Below, piece by piece: positions 44,951 to 53,716 of a DNA stretch of 64,000 nt (within the stretch, counting starts at the first letter, position 1; the number at the start of each line of letters is the position of its first letter). Source of the stretch: Beggiatoa leptomitoformis (lineage in GTDB: Bacteria; Pseudomonadota; Gammaproteobacteria; Beggiatoales; Beggiatoaceae); assembly GCF_001305575.3 (NCBI RefSeq), contig NZ_CP012373.2, positions 3,824,799 through 3,888,798 of the forward strand. Reading direction: 5' to 3'. The notes below the pieces were generated by a model. The model was not told the origin of the DNA. It saw only the letters and a list, made by a program, of their open reading frames with translations, and made no database searches. A program made the position numbers and the translations under genes.

Positions 44951-44979
44951 TTGCAGGTGTGCATAACGTCATCTATACT
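44951..44979 (+). promoter_or_regulatory. Sigma-70 promoter of the rimP-nusA-infB operon
   Basis: TTGCAG (44951-44956), 17 bases, then TATACT (44974-44979). Transcription should start near 44986, giving a leader of about 250 nt before rimP. Confidence 0.78.
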
Positions 44980-45004
44980 ATGCAGAAAATTTCGCATTGA
45001 ACCG

Positions 45005-45028
45005 AAACCCCCTTTTTAGGGGGTTTTT
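45005..45028 (+). terminator. First leader terminator (attenuator candidate)
   Basis: Stem AAACCCCCT with AGGGGGTTT around a four-T loop, followed by more T (to 45028). It lies only about 20 nt after the predicted start of transcription of the nusA operon. It could alternatively end the StiP-like gene's transcript. Confidence 0.8.
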
Positions 45029-45156
45029 GCTGAATAAGGCGACGGCTTTGTATATCCCTAGCATTGAAATGAGGCGAGGCATGAGGCTTAAGCAATTGTA
45101 ACAACGCATCTGTTGTACAAAATTGTCTAATGTGAAATGACGAGCAAACTTAGGAG

Positions 45157-45177
45157 TGGGCAATATGCCCATTTTTT
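45157..45177 (+). terminator. Second leader terminator (attenuator candidate)
   Basis: Perfect stem TGGGCA-ATA-TGCCCA followed by six T, 60 bp before rimP. No gene ends here, so it would terminate the nusA-operon leader. Confidence 0.85.
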
Positions 45178-45236
45178 ATTTTTATAGACGGGTCAATAAA
45201 CACATCACCTGCAAAACTGATGTTTAAAGTGGAATC

Positions 45237-45707
45237 ATGTTTGATACGAAGTTACAATCCTTATTAGAACCAACAGTTACTGCACTTGGCTACGAATTGG
45301 TTGGTATAGATCGTCTTTCACAAGGGCTACGCGGTATTTTACTACGTGTCTATATTGACAGCCCAACGGGCATTACCTTAGACGATTGTGAACGTGTGAG
45401 CAGACAAGTCAGTGGTGTATTAGATGTTGAAGACCCTATTAAAAGTCATTACACCTTAGAAATATCCTCGCCCGGTTTAGACAGACCACTATTTATGCTC
45501 GAACAATTTAGCCGTTTTATTGGTCGCCAAGTGAATATTCGTTTAAATAAACCACTAGGAACACGACGAAACTTTGCAGGTCTTTTGCAAGGTGTACAAG
45601 ACCAACATATTTTGTTGGTAGTAGAAGGGACAGAGTACAGCCTGCCTTATGAACAGATAGACAAAGCACGCCTAGTGCCTGAAGAACTCGACTTTGCAAA
45701 ACATTAA
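45237..45707 (+). CDS. rimP: Ribosome maturation factor RimP
   Basis: 30S maturation factor of 156 residues. Conserved blocks: LGYELVGIDRL, LLRVYIDSPTGITLDDCERVSRQVSGVLDVEDPI and YTLEISSPGLDRPL. First gene of the conserved rimP-nusA-infB-rbfA-truB order. Start ATG 45237 has a modest GTGGA ribosome site. Confidence 0.96.
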   Translation: MFDTKLQSLLEPTVTALGYELVGIDRLSQGLRGILLRVYIDSPTGITLDDCERVSRQVSGVLDVEDPIKSHYTLEISSPGLDRPLFMLEQFSRFIGRQVNIRLNKPLGTRRNFAGLLQGVQDQHILLVVEGTEYSLPYEQIDKARLVPEELDFAKH

Positions 45708-45731
45708 GTCTTCTGGATAGAGGGAATGGCT

Positions 45732-47237
45732 ATGAATAAAGAAATACTCCTTGTCGTTGATGTCGTTTCTAACGAAAAGGGCGTTAGTAAAAATACAATT
45801 TTTGAAGCATTAGAATGTGCGTTAGCCAGTGCAACAAAAAAACGATACAGTAACGAAATTGACGTGCGCGTCACCATTAACCGTCAAACAGGTGATTACC
45901 AAACAGTTCGCCGTTGGCTGGTTGTCGAAGGTGATATCCAACGTCCTGAACAACTTGCAAAACAAATTAGCCTAGTAGAAGCACAAAATAAAGAAAGCTC
46001 ACTTGCTGTTGGTGATTACTGGGAAGAACAAATAGAATCCGTTGGTTTTGACCGTATTGGTGCGCAAACCGCCAAACAAGTTATTGTACAAAAGATTCGA
46101 GAAGCAGAACGCGCACTAATTATCGATGCCTATGCCAGTCGACAAGGTGAGATTGTCAGTGGTATTGTGAAACGCATTGAAAAAGGTAATATTATCGTCG
46201 ATGTGGGTGGCAACACAGAAGCAATGATACCCCGTGAAGAAATTATTCCGCGTGAAGCTATCAGAACCAATGACCGACTGAGAGGTTTTCTCAAGAGCGT
46301 CCGTTTTGAACAACGAGGCCCCCAACTCTTCTTAAACCGTACATCGCCTGAATTTTTAAAAGCACTCTTCACTGTAGAAGTTCCTGAAATTGGTGAAGGA
46401 CTCATTGAAATTATTAGTGCCGCCCGTGACCCCGGTTTACGTGCTAAAATTGCGGTACGCAGCAAAGACGCAAGACTTGATCCTGTTGGTGCTTGTATTG
46501 GAATGCGCCGTTCTCGTGTACAAGCCGTGATGAACGAACTTTGTGGCGAAAAAATAGATATTATTCTGTGGGATGAAAATCCTGCACAATTCGTAATTAA
46601 TGCTATGTCACCTGCTGAAGTTGTATCCATTATTGTTGATGAAGACGCACACAGCATGGATGTCGCAGTTAAAGAAGAACAACTATCACAAGCGATAGGC
46701 AAAGGGGGACAAAACGTTAAACTTGCTAGTCTTCTGACAGGTTGGACACTAAATGTCATGACGGAATCTCAAGCTGAACAAAAAAATGAAGCCGAGATAC
46801 AAGCCCTCCGTGATATGTTTGTACAAAAATTAGATATAGAAGGAGAAATCGCCGACATACTAGTACGAGAAGGCTTCTCAAGTCTTGAAGAAGTAGCCTA
46901 CGTACCCCTGAGCGAAATGCTAGAAATCGAAGAATTCGATGAAGAAATGGTTAAAGAACTGCGAAATCGGGCAAAAGACGCGCTCGTAACCAACGCTATC
47001 GCCGAAGAAGAAGCCTTAAGCGACGCGCAACCCGCAGAAGACCTCTCCAATATGGAAGGCATGGACAGCGAACTTGCACGACGTTTAGCCAGTCACGGCA
47101 TTATCAGTATGGATGATTTAGCCGAGCAATCGGTTGACGACTTGATAAGCGTCGGCGGACTCGACAAAGCCCGTGCCAGCACGTTAATCATGCAAGCCCG
47201 TGCGCCTTGGTTCGAACAGGAAAAACAACAAGGGTAA
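45732..47237 (+). CDS. nusA: Transcription termination/antitermination factor NusA
   Basis: About 501 residues. N-terminal RNAP-binding domain (EILLVVDVVSNEKGVSK), S1 domain (GEIVSGIVKRIEKGNIIVDVG), two KH domains (VGACIGMRRSRVQAVMNELCGEKIDI; AIGKGGQNVKLAS) and two C-terminal acidic repeats (EIADILVREGFSSLEEVAYVP; LASHGIISMDDLAEQ). The second ATG (45732) is preferred because the GAGGGA ribosome site ends just before the first ATG at 45726. NusA commonly represses its own operon. Confidence 0.97.
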   Translation: MNKEILLVVDVVSNEKGVSKNTIFEALECALASATKKRYSNEIDVRVTINRQTGDYQTVRRWLVVEGDIQRPEQLAKQISLVEAQNKESSLAVGDYWEEQIESVGFDRIGAQTAKQVIVQKIREAERALIIDAYASRQGEIVSGIVKRIEKGNIIVDVGGNTEAMIPREEIIPREAIRTNDRLRGFLKSVRFEQRGPQLFLNRTSPEFLKALFTVEVPEIGEGLIEIISAARDPGLRAKIAVRSKDARLDPVGACIGMRRSRVQAVMNELCGEKIDIILWDENPAQFVINAMSPAEVVSIIVDEDAHSMDVAVKEEQLSQAIGKGGQNVKLASLLTGWTLNVMTESQAEQKNEAEIQALRDMFVQKLDIEGEIADILVREGFSSLEEVAYVPLSEMLEIEEFDEEMVKELRNRAKDALVTNAIAEEEALSDAQPAEDLSNMEGMDSELARRLASHGIISMDDLAEQSVDDLISVGGLDKARASTLIMQARAPWFEQEKQQG

Positions 47238-47347
47238 TTAATGGCTGAGGAATTATACAATCTGCACAATATGCAGTATGCAAGACTAATCCAAACAACC
47301 GTAAGGCTTGCATCTTCCTCATTTTATAACAAAGAAAACCCCGACAT

Positions 47348-47367
47348 GAGTGTGATTCCTCACACTC
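47348..47367 (+). other. Hairpin in the nusA-infB spacer
   Basis: Perfect 8-bp stem GAGTGTGA-TTCC-TCACACTC without a T-run, in an unusually long 207-bp spacer. Possibly an RNA-processing site separating nusA and infB messages. Confidence 0.55.
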
Positions 47368-47444
47368 ACCTGTTCATCCGCTTGTGTACCAACGGCTAAC
47401 GATTCAAGCACAACGAATAACTAAACCCGGTAACTGAGAGTAGT

Positions 47445-50270
47445 ATGGCTGAAGTGACAGTAAAACAATTTGCAGATGTGGTGGGAATTCCGCTAGAACG
47501 TCTATTAAACCAATTAGGCGAAGCGGGATTACCTGCGAAAAATGCCGACGACAATATTAACGACCGTGAAAAATTGCAACTGCTAACCCATTTGCGCCAG
47601 TTACACGGCAAAGATGTTGAAAAACCCGTTGCGACCAACAGTAGCGGGGGAAATAGCAGTGAACCTAACAAAATCACCCTTACCCGTAAAACTGTAAGTG
47701 AAATCCGTGTACCCAGTACACAAGGCGGACGCGCAAAAACGGTGAGCGTAGAAGTTCGCAAAAAACGCACCTACGTTAAACGTCCGACAGGTGAAGAAGA
47801 AGTTAAAATCACACAATTTATCCAAAAAGATAAATTAGAAGCTGCCCAGCGCGAAGTAGAAGCGGAAATTCGTCGTCAGGAAGAAGAAGCCCGCCGTCTG
47901 CAACAAGAAAGTGAAGAAAAAAATCGTCTTGAAGCAGAACGAAGACAACAAGAAGCACAACGCAAGCAAGCACAAGCCGAAGCGACAACGTCTCATCCTG
48001 TCACCGCTCAAGCCACCTCTGCAATGCCTAGCAATGCGCAAGTCGCCGTCAGAAACAACGCAGAGCCATCCAGAACAGAAAGACCCACACGTTCAGATAA
48101 TAAACCCCAAGGGCAACGCACAAATAACCGCCCACAACAAGCACAGCAACAACGTAGCAACCCCCAACAACCGCCTGCACAAGCAACCAAAAAGCCCGAC
48201 GTAAAACGTAAGCCAATGGCACCTGCTACACCTGTTGTAGTGGATGAAGGCGATGATGATGAAATTCTAAGCCTCGCAGTGGACGAAGACCGTTTAGGTA
48301 AAGGGGGCAAACAAGCGAAAGTTGCTCGCCCCGGTAAAGCGGTTGCTAAAGAAAAAGGACGCGACGGTAAAGCGCCTGTCAGTGGGCGCGAACGTGATGA
48401 TCGCCCAACAAAACACGAGCGTCAACAAGATGATACTGGTGGGAAGCATCGGAAAAAGCAGAAAAAAGGCGGTAAGTTTGACCAACCCTTACACGGGTTT
48501 AATAAGCCTACCACCCCAATGGTTCACGATGTCAGCATTCCTGAAACCATTACCGTTGCTGACTTAGCTCAAAAAATGTCCATTAAAGCGGCCGAAGTTA
48601 TCAAAATTATGATAAAGATGGGCAGCATGGTCACTATTAACCAAGTTTTAGACCAAGCAACCGCCGCCGTTTTAGTGGAAGAAATGGGACATGTGCCCAA
48701 ATTGCTGAAAGAAAATGCCCTTGAAGAAGAGGTCATGCAAACTCAGCAAGAAGGACACCGTGCTACTCGCGCACCTGTTGTTACCATCATGGGACACGTT
48801 GACCATGGGAAAACCTCCTTACTGGACTACATTCGTGTAGCTAAAGTTGCAGCAGGGGAAGCAGGCGGGATTACCCAGCACATCGGCGCGTATCATGTAG
48901 ATACCCCACGCGGTACAATTTGCTTTTTAGACACACCGGGACACTCCGCTTTTACCGCCATGCGCGCACGGGGAGCAAAAGCGACTGATATTGTAGTCCT
49001 TGTGGTTGCAGCAGATGATGGTGTGATGCCACAAACCATTGAAGCCGTTCAACATGCTAAAGCGGCGAAAGTGCCAATTGTTGTCGCTATTAACAAAATT
49101 GACAAACCCCAAGCAGACCCTGACCGTGTTAAGCAAGAATTGTCTGGATATGAAGTCGTTACCGAAGAATGGGGTGGCGATACCATGTTTGTCCATGTTT
49201 CTGCAAAAACAGGAGAAGGTATCGATGGATTACTTGAAGCTATTCTGTTACAAGCGGAAGTCTTAGAACTGACGACAGTAACGGAAGGCTCTGCGCGTGG
49301 TGTGGTGATTGAATCCCGTTTAGACAAAGGACGCGGTGTTGTTGCAACGGTTCTTGTCCAAAATGGCACATTACGCCGTGGCGATATCCTCTTAACAGGG
49401 CACGAGTTTGGTAAAGTTCGCGCTTTGATTGACGAAAATGGCAAACCTACCGACTCTGCTGGTCCTTCTATGCCTGTAGAAGTCTTAGGGTTATCAGGAA
49501 TACCTAGCGCGGGGGATGAAGCGATTGTCGTTACTGATGAGCGTAAAGCCCGTGAAATTGCCCTTTTCCGTCAAGGAAAATTCCGCGAGGTTAAACTTGC
49601 CCGTCAGCAAGCTGCGAAGCTTGAAAATATGTTCTCGCAAATGCAAACGGGACAGGTTAATACCCTCAATATCGTCCTTAAAACCGATGTCGGTGGTTCA
49701 TTAGAAGCGTTGCAAGATTCGTTAATTAAACTTTCTACTGATGAGGTGAAGGTTAATATTATTGGCAGTGGCGTGGGGGCAATTACTGAATCTGACGTGA
49801 ACTTGGCGATTGCATCAAATGCAATTCTTATCGGCTTTAATGTCCGTGCGGATAATACAGCGCGACGCATTATTAACGAAGAAGAAGTTGATTTACACTA
49901 TTACAGTGTGATTTACGAAGCCATAGATGAAGTGAAGAAAGCCTTAGGTGGTATGTTAGCCCCTGAGGTAAAAGAAGTTATTATTGGTCTGGCTGAGGCT
50001 CGTCAAGTCTTCCGTGTGTCTAAAATTGGCACAATTGCAGGGTGTTTAGTCACTGAAGGTATTATTAAACGCCAATGTCCTATCCGTGTATTGCGAAATA
50101 ACGTTGTCGTTTTTGAAGGCGAGTTAGACTCACTCCGTCGCTTTAAAGATGATGTCAATGAAGTGAAAGCAGGAACGGAATGCGGTATTGGTGTGAAAAA
50201 CTTCAATGATTTGAAAGAAGGCGACCAGATTGAAGTTTATGACAAGGTTACGATTCAACGGAAATTGTAA
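47445..50270 (+). CDS. infB: Translation initiation factor IF-2
   Basis: GTPase of 941 residues that places fMet-tRNA on the 30S subunit. N-terminal IF2_N domain ([19 protein letters not shown]), then a long charged, Gln/Ala/Arg-rich linker (about 120-340), a second IF2_N ([24 protein letters not shown]), and the G domain with G1 [13 protein letters not shown]3 DTPGH, G4 NKID. Domains II-IV follow. GAGAG precedes ATG 47445. Confidence 0.97.
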   Translation: MAEVTVKQFADVVGIPLERLLNQLGEAGLPAKNADDNINDREKLQLLTHLRQLHGKDVEKPVATNSSGGNSSEPNKITLTRKTVSEIRVPSTQGGRAKTVSVEVRKKRTYVKRPTGEEEVKITQFIQKDKLEAAQREVEAEIRRQEEEARRLQQESEEKNRLEAERRQQEAQRKQAQAEATTSHPVTAQATSAMPSNAQVAVRNNAEPSRTERPTRSDNKPQGQRTNNRPQQAQQQRSNPQQPPAQATKKPDVKRKPMAPATPVVVDEGDDDEILSLAVDEDRLGKGGKQAKVARPGKAVAKEKGRDGKAPVSGRERDDRPTKHERQQDDTGGKHRKKQKKGGKFDQPLHGFNKPTTPMVHDVSIPETITVADLAQKMSIKAAEVIKIMIKMGSMVTINQVLDQATAAVLVEEMGHVPKLLKENALEEEVMQTQQEGHRATRAPVVTIMGHVDHGKTSLLDYIRVAKVAAGEAGGITQHIGAYHVDTPRGTICFLDTPGHSAFTAMRARGAKATDIVVLVVAADDGVMPQTIEAVQHAKAAKVPIVVAINKIDKPQADPDRVKQELSGYEVVTEEWGGDTMFVHVSAKTGEGIDGLLEAILLQAEVLELTTVTEGSARGVVIESRLDKGRGVVATVLVQNGTLRRGDILLTGHEFGKVRALIDENGKPTDSAGPSMPVEVLGLSGIPSAGDEAIVVTDERKAREIALFRQGKFREVKLARQQAAKLENMFSQMQTGQVNTLNIVLKTDVGGSLEALQDSLIKLSTDEVKVNIIGSGVGAITESDVNLAIASNAILIGFNVRADNTARRIINEEEVDLHYYSVIYEAIDEVKKALGGMLAPEVKEVIIGLAEARQVFRVSKIGTIAGCLVTEGIIKRQCPIRVLRNNVVVFEGELDSLRRFKDDVNEVKAGTECGIGVKNFNDLKEGDQIEVYDKVTIQRKL

Positions 50271-50325
50271 TTTTGTTAGGCTGACAACGAATACAGCAAT
50301 GTGTTTTCTGTGTTAGTGAATCACG

Positions 50326-50356
50326 AACCTGTCGAGTGATAAACTTGACGGGTTTT
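50326..50356 (+). terminator. Terminator between infB and rbfA
   Basis: Stem AACCTGTCGAG with CTTGACGGGTT (includes G-T pairs) and a T-run. rbfA and truB may thus have partial read-through or their own promoter. Confidence 0.7.
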
Positions 50357-50453
50357 TGTTTTCTGGGAAATGAATCTGTTATCACATGATTGGGTAAATG
50401 TTCAATCCCTAAAAGTTTTAAGAACATGACGCAAGAGTTAAAATAGTTAGAAT

Positions 50454-50852
50454 ATGCCAAAAGAATATAAGCGTAATCAACGTGTTGGCGAGCTTATCCA
50501 ACGCGAGTTATCTGATATAATCCGCCGTGACATTAATGATGCGAGTTTAGGCATGATTACGGTTGCAAGTGTTGATGTATCTCCCGATTTAAAATCCGCA
50601 AAAGTGTATGTCAGTTTATTAGCAAATAAACGCGAACCTGCGGAAGTTGTGACGTTGTTAAACCAAGCAGCGAGTGGTTTACGCCATGAATTAGCACAAC
50701 GTTTAACAACACGTGTTACACCAAAATTGCACTTTTTGCATGATGGGTCTGTTGAATATGCAATTCAATTGTCCCAACTTATTGATTCCGTTTTACCTGC
50801 GGATGACACCAGTCCTACAGATGATGAGCATGATATAAAGCCCGCAACATGA
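50454..50852 (+). CDS. rbfA: Ribosome-binding factor A
   Basis: KH-fold 30S maturation factor of 132 residues. Blocks: QRVGELIQRELSDIIRRDI, VDVSPDLKSAKVYVSLL and RTRVTPKLHF-like TTRVTPKLHFLHDGSVEYA. Its stop overlaps the truB start (ATGA). Conserved neighbour order supports it. Confidence 0.95.
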   Translation: MPKEYKRNQRVGELIQRELSDIIRRDINDASLGMITVASVDVSPDLKSAKVYVSLLANKREPAEVVTLLNQAASGLRHELAQRLTTRVTPKLHFLHDGSVEYAIQLSQLIDSVLPADDTSPTDDEHDIKPAT

Positions 50853-51784
50853 GCAAACCCCGCAGACCCCGCCGTCCTGTACATGGCATTATTTTGTTAA
50901 ATAAGCCTTTAGGTATCAGTTCTAACCATGCGTTACAGCGGGTTAAACATTTATTCCAAGCAGAAAAAGCAGGACATACAGGAAGCTTAGATAATTTAGC
51001 CACAGGGTTATTACCGATTTGTTTAGGCGAGGCCACAAAGTTATCGAGCTTTTTATTAGAAGCGGATAAAAGCTATCGCGCGGAATGTACTTTGGGTAAA
51101 ACCACCACGACAGGCGATGCTGAAGGCGATATTTTACAAGAGCGTTCAATAGATACGCTTGATTTGGCACGTATTCAAACCATTATCCCGCAGTTTTTAG
51201 GCGAAATTCAGCAAGTACCGCCAATGTATTCTGCATTAAAACATCAGGGGCAACCGCTGTATCGTTTGGCACGACAGGGAATCAGTATTGAGCGACCAGC
51301 ACGAGCGGTCACGATTTATGCGATTGAGATTATTTCTTTTCAAGAAAATCGCCTGACAATAGAAATCCGTTGTTCTAAAGGCACGTATATTCGCACACTT
51401 GCAGAGGATATGGGGGAGGCGTTGGGTTGTGGTGCGTATATCAGTGCGTTACACCGTATCGGCGTAGGGCAATATCAAACAATGCTCGATATGGACACAC
51501 TAACAGAGGCCGCCGCACAGGGGCAAACGGCGTTAGACGCATGTTTACAGCCTTTGTACAGTGCGTTGCCATGGTGGTCAACGGTCTGTTTATCTGCACA
51601 ACAGGCAGCGGCTATTCAGCATGGGCAGGCAGTCAGTTTAGCGCATGATATACCTGTGCAAACATGGGTAAAGTTGTTGACAACACCTACACCCCGTTGT
51701 GATAAAACGGATTTTTTAGGATTAGGTGAGGTCTTAGCTGACGGACGAATTGCGCCACGTCGGGTATTTAATTGGTTGGATTAA
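50849..51784 (+). CDS. truB: tRNA pseudouridine-55 synthase TruB
   Basis: 311 residues; makes pseudouridine 55 in the tRNA T loop. Catalytic aspartate region is AGHTGSLDNLATGLLPICLGEATKLS, with QVPPMYSALKHQGQPLYRLARQG and EIRCSKGTYIRTLAEDMGE as other blocks. Translation coupled to rbfA. Downstream, an inverted repeat (TGAGGCGT at 51839-51846 with ACGCCTCA at 51865-51872) touches the end of the convergent mshE-like gene; it lacks a T-run. Confidence 0.96.
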   Translation: MSKPRRPRRPVHGIILLNKPLGISSNHALQRVKHLFQAEKAGHTGSLDNLATGLLPICLGEATKLSSFLLEADKSYRAECTLGKTTTTGDAEGDILQERSIDTLDLARIQTIIPQFLGEIQQVPPMYSALKHQGQPLYRLARQGISIERPARAVTIYAIEIISFQENRLTIEIRCSKGTYIRTLAEDMGEALGCGAYISALHRIGVGQYQTMLDMDTLTEAAAQGQTALDACLQPLYSALPWWSTVCLSAQQAAAIQHGQAVSLAHDIPVQTWVKLLTTPTPRCDKTDFLGLGEVLADGRIAPRRVFNWLD

Positions 51785-51869
51785 TGGCGTATAGCGAGAT
51801 AACTATATGTTTTTAAATATAATTTACCTGTTAAATGCTGAGGCGTTTTCACGCATTGTTTGTTACGCC

Positions 51870-53600
51870 TCATAATTGACTGGTTAAATCCACCACCCGC
51901 GCAACTTCCTCTAAACTGGTAATTCCGTCTAAAATTCGCCGAATCCCTTCTTGTGCTAGGGCGCGAAAACCTGCCCGTTGGGTGTGGTGTTTAATATCAT
52001 AAGTGGTTGCACGGTGTGCAATCAGTTCTTGTAAACCATCATCTAACCGTAGCAGTTCCATCAAGGCTAATCGCCCTTTATAACCCCGTTGTTCGCACTG
52101 TTCGCATCCTGTTGGACGGTACAAGGTTATGTTTTGATTAGCCGATAATCCCAATAAACGGCGGTGCATTTCGTTAGGTGTATAGGGTTGTTTGCAATGT
52201 GGACATAATCGGCGAATAAGGCGTTGTCCGATAACACCGATAATGTTATCTGCCATTAAATCGGGCTGAATGCCTATATCTAATAAACGGGGAATTGCGC
52301 CGATTGCAGAGTTAGTGTGTAAGGTGGAATACACTTGATGCCCTGTCATTGCTGCCCGAAATGCCATTTCTGCTGTTTCTTCATCACGTATTTCCCCAAT
52401 CAGAATAATATCAGGGTCTTGCCGTAAAATAGAGCGCACACCCGTTGCAAAATCAAGTTTTACGCCTTCATTAACGGTTGTTTGTCGCACACGACCTAAC
52501 GCATATTCAACGGGGTCTTCTAACGTCATAATATTGACGCTTTCATTATTAAGATGATTGAGAAGAGAATAAAGTGTTGTGGTTTTGCCACTCCCTGTTG
52601 GGCCCGTCATTAGAATCAGCCCTTCAGGACGTGCAATCATGAGTTTTAAGACATTTAAACTGTCTTCCATTAGACCTAATTGATTAAGAGCTAATAAACC
52701 GCGTTGACTGTCTAAAATACGTAATACAATATTTTCTCCGTAAATTGTTGGTTGTACGGACACACGAAAATCAATCAACCGTCCAGAAAGCGTTAAGCTG
52801 ATGCGGCCATCTTGTGGGATACGATTTTCTGCAATATTTAATCCTGCTAACACTTTGATACGTACTGCAATAGCCGACCAATAACTTTTGTGTAAGCTGC
52901 GGATTTGTTGTAATACGCCATCTAAACGGTAGCGCACTCGTAAAAAACCCTTTTCAGGTTCAAAGTGAATATCCGATGCACCGCGTTTAACCGCATCAGA
53001 TAATAATGCATCTACTAGACGAACCAGTGGTTGGCTGTATTCCTCACGGTTCGGTGCTAGACTTTGATAATCCACTTCTCCCGTTTCTATTTCATGCAAA
53101 ATGCCGTCAAGTGATAGGTTATAGCCATAAAAATGGTCTATCGCTGCCAAGATTTCGGCTTCCCCTGCCAATAGGGGTTCTACACGAATATTTCCACCTA
53201 ACAATGCAACCAACTGGTCAATGGCTAACACATTAAAAACATCGGCCATTGCAACCCGCAATAAATTATTTTTTTTATCAAAACTAATGGGGATTAAGCA
53301 ATGACGACGGGCTAACTGTTTAGGTACGAGGCTTAAACTTTCATGGTCAACAACCAGTTTCGACAGTTCAATACTACTTTGTCCTAGTGTTTGTCCTAAT
53401 AAGTCACGCATGACCGCTTCGGAAACAAATCCAAGTTTAACCAAGATATTACCCAATTGTTCTTGGGTTTTTTTCTGCTCAGTCAGTGCAACTTTTAGCT
53501 GATCTGTACTAATAATCTGTTGTGTAATAAGAATTTCACCTAAACGCGGGCGAATAGATTCATGGTTAATACTATGACTAGGCATGACAACTTGATTCAT
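51870..53600 (-). CDS. GspE/PilB-family secretion ATPase, MshE-like
   Basis: Hexameric assembly ATPase of 576 residues. N-terminal GspE_N/MshEN-type domain (PRLGEILITQQIISTDQLKVALTEQ), then RGASDIHFEPEK, Walker A GPTGSGKTTTLYSLL, Asp box region EDPVEYALGRVRQTTVNE, Walker B DPDIILIGEIRDEETAEMA, the His box TGHQVYSTLHTN, and a zinc-type CPHCKQPY...CEQCEQRGY tetracysteine. It lies downstream of an MshN-like gene, which favours MSHA-type pilus biogenesis over type II secretion. The N-domain may bind c-di-GMP as in MshE, which is family knowledge only. Confidence 0.9.
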   Translation of the reverse strand: MNQVVMPSHSINHESIRPRLGEILITQQIISTDQLKVALTEQKKTQEQLGNILVKLGFVSEAVMRDLLGQTLGQSSIELSKLVVDHESLSLVPKQLARRHCLIPISFDKKNNLLRVAMADVFNVLAIDQLVALLGGNIRVEPLLAGEAEILAAIDHFYGYNLSLDGILHEIETGEVDYQSLAPNREEYSQPLVRLVDALLSDAVKRGASDIHFEPEKGFLRVRYRLDGVLQQIRSLHKSYWSAIAVRIKVLAGLNIAENRIPQDGRISLTLSGRLIDFRVSVQPTIYGENIVLRILDSQRGLLALNQLGLMEDSLNVLKLMIARPEGLILMTGPTGSGKTTTLYSLLNHLNNESVNIMTLEDPVEYALGRVRQTTVNEGVKLDFATGVRSILRQDPDIILIGEIRDEETAEMAFRAAMTGHQVYSTLHTNSAIGAIPRLLDIGIQPDLMADNIIGVIGQRLIRRLCPHCKQPYTPNEMHRRLLGLSANQNITLYRPTGCEQCEQRGYKGRLALMELLRLDDGLQELIAHRATTYDIKHHTQRAGFRALAQEGIRRILDGITSLEEVARVVDLTSQL

Positions 53601-53716
53601 AAACGTGGGTTAGCCAATAAAGAAAGGTTTTTGCGGGTGAAACTTAAGTGATATTCAGCACTATCTCAATGCTGAATATCATGAGGAAAAGGCAATGATT
53701 GTTCCTGATAAACGCC

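Noticed and set aside
45030..45150. tRNA (metY-type) before rimP, as in enterobacteria
   Set aside because: I could not fold a cloverleaf or find the conserved T-loop bases; only two terminators are visible.
46130..46759. Antisense open frame of 209 codons opposite nusA
   Set aside because: Shadow of the well-conserved nusA KH/S1 region; Ser/Thr/Ile-rich composition without motifs.
47900..48330. Alternate open frames in the infB linker region
   Set aside because: They arise from the skewed, Gln/Arg/Ala-rich linker composition and lack motifs or ribosome sites.
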